Part shown: positions 26,463 through 33,171 of the stretch, piece after piece
Layout of the letters: every line of letters begins with the position of its first letter
Position numbering within the stretch: position 1 is the first letter of the stretch
Source: Betaproteobacteria bacterium
Lineage (GTDB): Bacteria > Pseudomonadota > Gammaproteobacteria > Burkholderiales > Burkholderiaceae_A
Reading direction: 5' to 3'
DNA length: 33,171 nt
NCBI GenBank assembly: GCA_028139685.1
Contig: JAOINQ010000004.1
Location: forward strand, 1-33,171
Notes under the pieces: generated by a model
Database searches by the model: none
What the model was told of the DNA's origin: nothing
What the model saw: the letters and a program-made list of their open reading frames with translations, nothing else
Made by a program: the position numbers and the translations under genes

Positions 26463-27379
26463 ATACAAATATCCGCCATTTCCTTCGTGTTAGTGATCTT
26501 TCATACAACGAAATTCAAAAGTTATTTGTGAGATCTGCGATATTAAAAAAACAGGTCGAGGAGAAGGTGTTCGAACAAGAATTACAAAACCGTACTTTGA
26601 TCTTACTATTTGAAAAACACTCAACGAGAACAAGGTTATCCTTTGAAGTTGGTATGCAGCAGCTTGGAGGGAACTCTATTGTATTGCAAATGAGAGACAC
26701 GCAAATTGATCGAGGAGAAACAATAGAAGACGCTGCACGAGTAATATCTCGAATGTGCGACATTATCATGGTGCGTACTTTTGAACACTCAAAAATTCAT
26801 GTGTTCGCAAAAAACTCAATGGTCCCAATAATCAACGGGTTGACTAATGAACATCATCCATGTCAAGTCCTTTCAGATATTTTCACCTTTCAAGAACAAA
26901 GAGAGAATATTCGAGGGAAAGTAATTTCCTGGATTGGCGACGTAAATAATATGTGTGCGTCCTGGATTGAGGCCTCAAATATATTTGGATTTAAATTACA
27001 TGTTTCCTCTCCGCCCCGATATAAACATCTATTAAAAGAACTAGATATCAACCAAAGTAATGTTGAATATTTTGCCGATCCCTTAGAAGCTTGTGTGCAA
27101 TCTAATCTAATCACCACCGACGTTTGGACAAGTATGGGTTTTGAACAGGAAAACAAAGAAAGGTTAAAGACGTTTGAACGCTGGACAGTCGATAGACAAA
27201 AAATTGATGTAGCCAGTAAAGATGTTGTTTTCATGCATTGCCTTCCAGCCCACCGAGGAGAAGAAGTAAGTGCGGACGTAATTGATGGTCCACAATCAGT
27301 AGTCTGGCAAGAAGCAGAGAACAGACTCCATTTCCAAAAAGCGTTACTAGAGTTTTTGATCAAAATTAATGAGGTCTAA
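26459..27379 (+). CDS. argF: Ornithine carbamoyltransferase
   Basis: Forms citrulline from ornithine and carbamoyl phosphate. The 306-residue length is standard. The carbamoyl phosphate loop is [22 protein letters not shown] and the ornithine-binding [12 protein letters not shown] are intact; the usual SMGQE-like motif reads SMGFEQE here. It is coupled to argD by an ATGA overlap and followed directly by argG. Confidence 0.96.
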   Translation: MNTNIRHFLRVSDLSYNEIQKLFVRSAILKKQVEEKVFEQELQNRTLILLFEKHSTRTRLSFEVGMQQLGGNSIVLQMRDTQIDRGETIEDAARVISRMCDIIMVRTFEHSKIHVFAKNSMVPIINGLTNEHHPCQVLSDIFTFQEQRENIRGKVISWIGDVNNMCASWIEASNIFGFKLHVSSPPRYKHLLKELDINQSNVEYFADPLEACVQSNLITTDVWTSMGFEQENKERLKTFERWTVDRQKIDVASKDVVFMHCLPAHRGEEVSADVIDGPQSVVWQEAENRLHFQKALLEFLIKINEV

Positions 27380-27380
27380 G

Positions 27381-28574
27381 ATGGAGAATAAGAAAAGAGT
27401 AGTATTGGCATATTCTGGTGGACTTGACACCTCGGTGATTCTGAAATGGTTACAAGAAGAATATAACTGTGAGGTAATTGCTTTCACTGCCGATATTGGA
27501 CAAGGAGAGGAGCTCAATCCCGCAAAGGTGAAAGCAAAAAAACTTGGGGTTAATAAAATTTATATCAAAGATTTACGCGAAGAGTTTGTAAAGGATTTTG
27601 TCTTTCCGATGATGAGATGTAACACTCTTTATGAAGGTGAGTATTTACTTGGGACAGCCATCGCGAGGCCATTGATTGCAAAACATTTGGTACAAATTGC
27701 AAAAAAAGAAAAAGCGTTTGCAATAGCTCATGGAGCTACAGGGAAAGGAAACGATCAAGTGAGATTTGAACTAGGCGCTTATGCATTACACCCAAATGTG
27801 AAAATTATTGCACCCTGGAGAGAATGGGACTTGAATTCTAGAGCTAAATTATTGAGGTATGCAAAAAAATATGGAATTCCAATAGAGAATACTAGAAAAA
27901 GACAATCACCTTACTCCATGGATGCAAATCTCTTACATATTTCCTATGAGGGCGGGATTTTGGAAGATCCCTCAAAGGCCCCTCCCGAAAAAAATCTTTG
28001 GAAATGGACAAATAGTTTGGAAAATACTCCTAACAAACCACAAATAATAGGTTTGTCCTTCGAAAAAGGTGATCTCGTGTCTATAAACGGGCAAAGAAAA
28101 AAACCCCATGAACTACTCCATTCCTTAAACCTATTAGGTAGTAAACATGGAGTTGGGCGATTAGACTTAGTTGAAAATCGATTTGTTGGATTGAAGTCTC
28201 GTGGCTGTTACGAGACCCCTGGAGGTACGATTCTTTTAAAAGCCCATAGAGCGTTAGAATCTATAACTTTAGATAGAGAACTTTGCCATCTTAAGGATGA
28301 ACTGATGCCCAAATATGCAAAAATGATCTATAACGGATTTTGGTGGTCTCCTGAAAGATTAGCATTACAAGAGCTGATTAATTATTCCCAAAAAACAGTA
28401 AGCGGCGATATTACGGTAAAACTCTTTAAAGGTAATATAATTGTTACGAGTAGATCGTCGAAAAAATCTTTATATGACAAGAATATCTCGACTTTTGAAG
28501 ATGACAGTGGTGTTTTTAATCAAAAAGACGCTGAGGGTTTTATAAAACTAAATGCCCTAAGACTTAAAAATTGA
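27381..28574 (+). CDS. argG: Argininosuccinate synthase
   Basis: Joins citrulline and aspartate using ATP. The 397-residue protein has the ATP pyrophosphatase loop [13 protein letters not shown] near the N-terminus, the [13 protein letters not shown] segment and [17 protein letters not shown] prefer ATG 27381, 1 base after the argF stop with GAGG 6 bases before it, over the ATG at 27369 inside argF. With argD and argF it covers acetylornithine to argininosuccinate apart from deacetylation; argH is not in the window. Confidence 0.96.
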   Translation: MENKKRVVLAYSGGLDTSVILKWLQEEYNCEVIAFTADIGQGEELNPAKVKAKKLGVNKIYIKDLREEFVKDFVFPMMRCNTLYEGEYLLGTAIARPLIAKHLVQIAKKEKAFAIAHGATGKGNDQVRFELGAYALHPNVKIIAPWREWDLNSRAKLLRYAKKYGIPIENTRKRQSPYSMDANLLHISYEGGILEDPSKAPPEKNLWKWTNSLENTPNKPQIIGLSFEKGDLVSINGQRKKPHELLHSLNLLGSKHGVGRLDLVENRFVGLKSRGCYETPGGTILLKAHRALESITLDRELCHLKDELMPKYAKMIYNGFWWSPERLALQELINYSQKTVSGDITVKLFKGNIIVTSRSSKKSLYDKNISTFEDDSGVFNQKDAEGFIKLNALRLKN

Positions 28575-28597
28575 TGAACTATCAACCGGAGTAATCT

Positions 28598-29083
28598 ATG
28601 CCAACATTTGATGTGTCGATAAAAGCTAATGAAGTTGAAGTACAAAATGCATTAGCCCAGGTGAAAAAAGAAATTGCTAATCGTTTCGATTTCAAAGGAA
28701 CGTGTGCAGACGTAATAAGCTCCGATAACGAAATTATTTGCATTGGAGAGAATGAGTTTCAAATAAACCAAATTACTGAAATTATTTTTACAAAATTTGG
28801 AAAAAGAGGAGTTGATGCGCGGATTTTGAATCCGCGCGATATAAATAAGTCTGCCAATGACAAAGTCAAGAGAATCATTGATATTGCAAATGGCATCTCT
28901 ACTGATAATGCAAAAAAAATTGTAAAGTCAATTAAAACCACAAAACTGAAGGTGCAGTCATCGATTAATGGTCAAGTAGTAAAAGTATCGGGAAGCAAAA
29001 AAGACACCTTACAAGATACTATCGAGTTCCTAAAAAAAGAGTTTCCATCTTTACCTCTTACGTTCGACAATTTTAGAGATTAA
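28598..29083 (+). CDS. yajQ: YajQ family nucleotide-binding protein
   Basis: A 161-residue protein starting MPTFDVSIKANEVEVQNAL, with RFDFKGTCADV and a C-terminal SGSKKDTLQDTIEFLK segment, matching YajQ along its whole length. Family members bind nucleotides, and one Xanthomonas member binds cyclic di-GMP; the role here is not known. GGAG precedes the ATG. It follows argG by 23 bases and may share its transcript. It is convergent with dxs. Confidence 0.93.
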   Translation: MPTFDVSIKANEVEVQNALAQVKKEIANRFDFKGTCADVISSDNEIICIGENEFQINQITEIIFTKFGKRGVDARILNPRDINKSANDKVKRIIDIANGISTDNAKKIVKSIKTTKLKVQSSINGQVVKVSGSKKDTLQDTIEFLKKEFPSLPLTFDNFRD

Positions 29084-29098
29084 GTCTTTATTTAAGAC
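29084..29098. terminator. Small hairpin between convergent yajQ and dxs
   Basis: GTCTT-TATTT-AAGAC gives a 5-bp stem with a 5-base loop in the 8-base space between the yajQ and dxs stops and just into dxs. It is too weak to be a confident terminator. Confidence 0.2.
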
Positions 29099-31026
29099 GA
29101 CAAATTACACAGGTTCTCTATTCTGCTCACTATCTTTTCGGCATCTAACCCTTGTAGACGCAGTAGCTCTTTTGGATCACCATGATCAATGTGTTTGTCT
29201 GGCAGACCCAAATGGTACAACTGACATGAGCCAATTTTTTTTACCATCGTATCAGATTGAGTCGATAACACTTCAGCACATGCTGAACCTGCTCCTCCTG
29301 CAATTACATTTTCCTCTACGGTTACAATCAAATCATGTTCGATTGCGCACTTTAAAATAATAGCTTCATCTATCGGCTTAACAAACCTCATATTAACAAC
29401 AGTTGCGTCTATCTTCTCACCAGCTTCTAAGGATGGCATCACCATAGAACCAAAAGCCAATATCGCTACTTTCTTCACATCCCCTAATCTAGATTTATCT
29501 GAGCTCACAGAACAACTTCTCAAAACCTCAGCTTTCCCCACTTCTAAAACCCCAGCTTTTGCTGGTTCAACAACTTCAATTCCAGGGCCATGCCCTCGAG
29601 GGTATCGGACGGCTGAGGGGCCTGCAAATCTTATTCCTGTATTCAACATTTGACAACATTCTAATTCATCTTTGGGCGCCATTACCACCATATTCGGTAT
29701 GCACCTAAGATAACTCAAATCATATGCTCCTGCATGCGTTGCTCCGTCAGCTCCTACTAATCCAGCTCTATCTATCGCAAACATAACATTCAAATTCTGC
29801 AATGCTACGTCATGAATTAGTTGATCGTATGCTCTTTGTAAAAAAGTCGAGTAAATAGCCACCACAGGCTTGATACCATCACAAGCTAATCCTCCAGCAA
29901 ATGTAACAGCATGTTGTTCAGCTATTCCAACATCAAAAAATCTATTTGGAAACATATCTGCGAATTTTTGCATTCCTGAACCCTCTTTCATTGCGGGCGT
30001 GATTGCAACAATATATTTATTCGAATCGGCTGCATCACAAAGCCACTCTCCAAAAATTTTGGAGTATGTTTTTTTCCCTGGTTCTGTTTTCTTTACAATA
30101 CCCTCCCTGGGATTAAAACTGCCTGGTCCATGATAAAGGATTGGATCCTGCTCTGCCTTTTTGTATCCATGGCCTTTCTTTGTGACTACGTGGAGAAACT
30201 GAGGTCCCTTCAAATTTCGTAAATTCTCTAGTGCTGGAATCAAAATATTCAAATCATGTCCATTTATAGGGCCAAAATAATTAAATCCGAACGCTTCAAA
30301 CAATGTGCTAGGTGTTAAAAAGCCTTTCGCCCCGCCTTCAATTTTCTTTGCTACTTCTAAAACGGGAGGTATTTTCTTTAAAACTTGTTTGCTGAATTCG
30401 CGAGCGGATGAGTACATTTTGCCAGTTAGTAACCGAGCTAGATAATTACTTAGTGCCCCAACTGGTTGGGAAATCGACATATCGTTATCGTTTAAAATGA
30501 CCAAAATATCCAAATCTTTGTTGCCGTGGCCAGCATTATTTAAAGCTTCAAAAGCCATCCCAGCACTTAATGCCCCATCACCTATGATCGCTATATGTCT
30601 TCTTCTGCTTTCACCTTGATTCAGACCATTAAGTTTTGCGGCTAAAGCCATTCCTAATATTGCTGATATAGAAGTGGATGAGTGCGCAGTGCCAAAATCA
30701 TCATACTCACTCTCACTCCTTTTCGGGAATCCAGATATTCCTCCAAACTTTCTTATTGATGACAATTTATTTCTTCTGCCGGTTATAATTTTGTGCGCAT
30801 AGCTCTGGTGACCGACATCCCAAACCAGCTTGTCAAATGGTGTGTTGAATACGTAATGAATAGCTAACGTTAATTCAACAGTTCCAAGATTAGAAGATAG
30901 ATGACCCCCACTCTTTGACACTGATGCTAACAAAAATGTTCTCAGTTCATTAGAAACTTTCTTAATATCGTCGCGTGCTAACTTTCGCAAGTCTTCCGGA
31001 GAGTTAATAGTTTCCAAAATTTTCAT
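29092..31026 (-). CDS. dxs: 1-deoxy-D-xylulose-5-phosphate synthase
   Basis: First step of the MEP isoprenoid pathway: condenses pyruvate and glyceraldehyde 3-phosphate using thiamine diphosphate. The 644-residue protein has [12 protein letters not shown], the TPP motif starting [36 protein letters not shown] and the transketolase-domain [13 protein letters not shown]. It is the last gene of xseB-ispA-dxs, with a 3-base gap after ispA. The product also feeds thiamine and pyridoxal synthesis. Confidence 0.96.
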   Translation of the reverse strand: MKILETINSPEDLRKLARDDIKKVSNELRTFLLASVSKSGGHLSSNLGTVELTLAIHYVFNTPFDKLVWDVGHQSYAHKIITGRRNKLSSIRKFGGISGFPKRSESEYDDFGTAHSSTSISAILGMALAAKLNGLNQGESRRRHIAIIGDGALSAGMAFEALNNAGHGNKDLDILVILNDNDMSISQPVGALSNYLARLLTGKMYSSAREFSKQVLKKIPPVLEVAKKIEGGAKGFLTPSTLFEAFGFNYFGPINGHDLNILIPALENLRNLKGPQFLHVVTKKGHGYKKAEQDPILYHGPGSFNPREGIVKKTEPGKKTYSKIFGEWLCDAADSNKYIVAITPAMKEGSGMQKFADMFPNRFFDVGIAEQHAVTFAGGLACDGIKPVVAIYSTFLQRAYDQLIHDVALQNLNVMFAIDRAGLVGADGATHAGAYDLSYLRCIPNMVVMAPKDELECCQMLNTGIRFAGPSAVRYPRGHGPGIEVVEPAKAGVLEVGKAEVLRSCSVSSDKSRLGDVKKVAILAFGSMVMPSLEAGEKIDATVVNMRFVKPIDEAIILKCAIEHDLIVTVEENVIAGGAGSACAEVLSTQSDTMVKKIGSCQLYHLGLPDKHIDHGDPKELLRLQGLDAEKIVSRIENLCNLSS

Positions 31027-31029
31027 GAG

Positions 31030-31977
31030 CTAGAAACTTCTTTTTACTAGTCGATTAGCTATATACCGTAAGAAATCAGCTTCCCCACCAAACTTTTCCA
31101 AAGCTTTTAAAGCAGAGCTAAGACACTCACCAGCATATTCTTTAGCATGCTCAACCCCGAGCAAATCAACAAAATTTGGTTTATTTAGGGTCTTGTCTCT
31201 CCCTATTTCCTTACCGGTTGTTTTCTGAAGACCAACTGCGTCGAGAATGTCATCAACCACCTGAAACGCTATACCAAGCCTCGACATGAAACTCCTTATA
31301 CTTTTTGCTCTGTTGTCTTCATGAGCAACGTCCATGGCTAAATATCCAATAGATACTGCCGCTTCAAACAAAGCTCCAGTCTTATACCTATGCATAATCT
31401 CTATATCACTCTTACCCAATTTGTTACTGATGGCGCAAATATCTATCATTTGCCCGCCAGCCATCCCGGAAGCACCTGTTGCTTTACTCAATACAGAAAT
31501 GATTTTGAACCTCCTTTCAGGATAATTTTCTGATGAACAGAGCACTTCCGTCCCTAAAGTTTGAAGTGCGTCACCAACGAGCAATGCGGTAGCTTCATCA
31601 TATTCGATGTGCAAAGTATTCTTTCCACGCCTTAACCTGTCGTTATCCATTACAGGGAGATCATCATGGACCAACGAAAATGCATGCACACATTCTACAG
31701 CCGTTGCTGAGTCGAGCAGACATTGTCTTTCTGCCTCACTCAAAGAAAAATATTCTTTCTTAGACACAGCTTCCGCTGCTGCAAATACTAGTATTCCTCT
31801 TAACCTTTTTCCTCCTTGTACCCCATATTCAATAGCTTCCCAAAATTGCTTTAGAACTTTCCTCGAAAACGAACAATCCTTCGAATATGTCATGCTATTT
31901 TCGTGAAGATTAGAGACGGTTTTTAAATTTTCATCAATTAATAACTTTAATGCTTTTTCTTCTGCTTCAGGTTCCAA
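31030..31977 (-). CDS. ispA: Farnesyl diphosphate synthase (short-chain polyprenyl synthase)
   Basis: Builds C15 prenyl diphosphate from IPP and DMAPP. The 315-residue protein has the first aspartate-rich motif HDDLPVMDND (Asp105, Asp106, Asp111) and the second QVVDDILD (242-246). GGKRLRG and GGQMIDI are also present. The DDxxxxD form and the residues before it fit the bacterial FPP or GPP/GGPP group; chain length is inferred. The start is TTG (31975-31977) with GGAAG 7 bases upstream, 16 bases after the xseB stop. Confidence 0.93.
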   Translation of the reverse strand: MEPEAEEKALKLLIDENLKTVSNLHENSMTYSKDCSFSRKVLKQFWEAIEYGVQGGKRLRGILVFAAAEAVSKKEYFSLSEAERQCLLDSATAVECVHAFSLVHDDLPVMDNDRLRRGKNTLHIEYDEATALLVGDALQTLGTEVLCSSENYPERRFKIISVLSKATGASGMAGGQMIDICAISNKLGKSDIEIMHRYKTGALFEAAVSIGYLAMDVAHEDNRAKSIRSFMSRLGIAFQVVDDILDAVGLQKTTGKEIGRDKTLNKPNFVDLLGVEHAKEYAGECLSSALKALEKFGGEADFLRYIANRLVKRSF

Positions 31978-31993
31978 GGTAATTCTTCCATCA

Positions 31994-32260
31994 TCACTTT
32001 GTCTTAATTTTTTTTGTTGATACCCAATCTAAACCTCTACGCTCAATTATTTCAACCTTATTCTGCGTATCTTCTAAAATTTTTTTTGCTAACTTTATTC
32101 TAGCAAGTGCCTCCGTATAATTTTCCACGGCCTCTTCAAGAGTTAAATCATTATTTTCTAGATCTATCAAGATTTTTTCCGCATGAGACACATGCTCCTC
32201 AAAGCTAATGTCTCGAGCAACTTTTTTTTTATTTTTATTTAGCTTTGTTGACCCGGACAA
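31994..32260 (-). CDS. xseB: Exodeoxyribonuclease VII small subunit
   Basis: Partner of XseA in the ExoVII complex. The 88-residue protein is helical with the family core SFEEHVSHAEKILIDLENND and LTLEEAVENYTEAL. The start is TTG (32258-32260) with GAGGA about 5 bases upstream. It leads the xseB-ispA-dxs run, a typical proteobacterial arrangement, about 10 kb from xseA. Confidence 0.93.
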   Translation of the reverse strand: MSGSTKLNKNKKKVARDISFEEHVSHAEKILIDLENNDLTLEEAVENYTEALARIKLAKKILEDTQNKVEIIERRGLDWVSTKKIKTK

Positions 32261-32304
32261 GGATTTCCTCTTATATTAATTTTATTTTACTATGACTATA
32301 TTAA

Positions 32305-32332
32305 ATTAGAATTTAGTCACCTGTCCACACAA
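32305..32332 (-). promoter_or_regulatory. Candidate promoter of xseB-ispA-dxs
   Basis: On the minus strand TTGTGT and TCTAAT (5 of 6 to the -10 consensus) are 16 bases apart, about 45 bases upstream of the xseB start in the 119-base gap shared with the Rieske gene. The -35 match is weak. Confidence 0.25.
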
Positions 32333-32379
32333 CTATTAAAAACAGTTTTAAAAAATCACAGCTAAATAACAGACTTAAA

Positions 32380-33171
32380 ATGCACCACACAAACCTAAAT
32401 CCAAGTTCATTTTTTGATAATTCAACGCTTTCGTTAGAGCAAACTGAGCTATTTAATAAAACTAATTATCTTGGCCATAAACTTATGGTACCAGACCATG
32501 GTTCCTACTTTACATTAAGGCAACCTAACGAAAACAAAGTCTTGATAAATGACCAGGGTATTGTGCGGGTCCTATCAAATATATGCCGACACCGTAACGC
32601 AACGATGCTCAGTAACAGAGGTACAATAAGTTCAATAGTATGTCCGATTCACAGGTGGACATACGACTTACAAGGTCGTTTGATTGGCGCCCCAGATTGG
32701 GAAAAATTACCTGAAACCTGTCTTTCAGCAGAAAAGCTTACAGACTGGAACGGACTTTTGTTTAACCAGTTAGCTAATTCGTCCTATAAACAGCTACGTG
32801 ATTGTGCATTTTCTAAATATTTCTCTTTTACAAATTATTGTTTCCACAGTCTTGAAACTCACTTGTGTAATTACAATTGGAAAACATTCATAGAAGTTTA
32901 TCTAGATGATTATCATGTCAATCCTTTTCATCCAGGATTAGGAAATTTTGTGAATTGCAGCAAATTAAATTGGTTTTTTTGCGACGCGTTCAGCGTTCAG
33001 GCGGTTGGTATTTCAGAATTCAAACAGAAAGGAACCTCTACGTATGAAAAATGGCAAGACCAGGTTATCGATTTTCACAAGACAAGTAACCTTGATTGGG
33101 GAGCCGTTTGGATGTTAATCTATCCAAATATTATGGTAGAGTGGTATCCTCAGACTATCGTCGTCAGTACG
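32380..33171 (+). CDS. Rieske non-heme iron oxygenase alpha subunit, 3' end cut by the window edge
   Basis: 264 codons are in the window without a stop. The Rieske [2Fe-2S] ligands are C69-R-H71 and C88-P-I-H91 in ICRHRNAT and VCPIHRWTYDLQGRL. The catalytic iron site is in NWKTFIEVYLDDYHVNPFHP (Asp177, His179, His184). This is a ring-hydroxylating or choline-monooxygenase-like oxygenase; the substrate cannot be told. No reductase or beta subunit gene is visible. The gene is divergent from xseB, an arrangement I recall from Burkholderiales genomes. No clear ribosome-binding site precedes ATG 32380. Confidence 0.9.
   Translation, partial: MHHTNLNPSSFFDNSTLSLEQTELFNKTNYLGHKLMVPDHGSYFTLRQPNENKVLINDQGIVRVLSNICRHRNATMLSNRGTISSIVCPIHRWTYDLQGRLIGAPDWEKLPETCLSAEKLTDWNGLLFNQLANSSYKQLRDCAFSKYFSFTNYCFHSLETHLCNYNWKTFIEVYLDDYHVNPFHPGLGNFVNCSKLNWFFCDAFSVQAVGISEFKQKGTSTYEKWQDQVIDFHKTSNLDWGAVWMLIYPNIMVEWYPQTIVVST

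Noticed and set aside
1..33171. Mobile elements, CRISPR arrays, tRNA or rRNA genes
   Set aside because: I scanned the gaps and saw no direct repeat-spacer pattern, no transposase or integrase motif and no cloverleaf; the gaps are too short for most of these.

Overview
This is an AT-rich stretch of ordinary bacterial chromosome with about 35 closely packed protein genes. Every gene has a clear housekeeping or family-level match except one protein of unknown function. I see no transposase, integrase, phage gene, CRISPR array, tRNA or rRNA, and no gene-free stretch longer than about 210 bases. The gene sets point to a Gram-negative proteobacterium, most likely a low-GC betaproteobacterium of the Burkholderiales type. 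The relevant blocks are clpS-clpA beside a cold-shock gene, icd and a DUF192 gene; lpxK-Trm112-kdsB-adk; a DUF3579-like gene beside argD-argF-argG-yajQ; xseB-ispA-dxs beside a Rieske oxygenase; and purN facing ribF-ileS-lspA-coaBC-dut. That placement rests on remembered gene order and protein style, not on a search.

Layout. 1-1109 (minus): a YafS-like methyltransferase followed by rnhA, which runs off the left edge. 1149-3509 (plus): gloB and the lipoprotein transglycosylase mltD. 3506-6727 (minus): purN, an RsmB-type rRNA methyltransferase and a membrane fatty acid desaturase. 6733-12650 (plus): ribF, ileS, lspA, coaBC and dut, mostly overlapping. 12621-17890 (minus): clpS, clpA, a small cytochrome c, a flavocytochrome c sulfide dehydrogenase flavoprotein and transaldolase. 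18104-18310 (plus): a cold-shock protein with a long leader. 18372-19625 (minus): icd. 19637-20085 (plus): a secreted DUF192 protein with a start or frame problem. 20082-21867 (minus): xseA and a PuuD-like membrane protein. 21938-24806 (plus): lpxK, a Trm112-like protein, kdsB and adk. 24821-25159 (minus): the DUF3579-like gene. 25275-29083 (plus): argD, argF, argG and yajQ. 29092-32260 (minus): xseB, ispA and dxs. 32380 to the right edge (plus): a Rieske oxygenase alpha subunit, incomplete.

Together the genes cover envelope building (Kdo activation, lipid A kinase, lipoprotein signal peptidase, peptidoglycan cleavage), isoprenoid precursors, arginine synthesis, nucleotide and cofactor metabolism (purN, dut, adk, ribF, coaBC), N-end-rule proteolysis (ClpS-ClpA), the TCA cycle and probably periplasmic sulfide oxidation. 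Coding is very tight. Starts and stops often overlap as ATGA, three convergent pairs overlap at their 3' ends, and purN and ribF start 5 bases apart in opposite directions. At least six genes appear to use TTG starts.

I do not see a convincing undescribed multi-gene system. The observations most worth checking are the broken or shifted start of the DUF192 gene at a T6 tract, the palindromic ribosome-binding site of icd, the sulfide dehydrogenase pair inside a clp-tal gene run, and the probably leaderless lpxK transcript.
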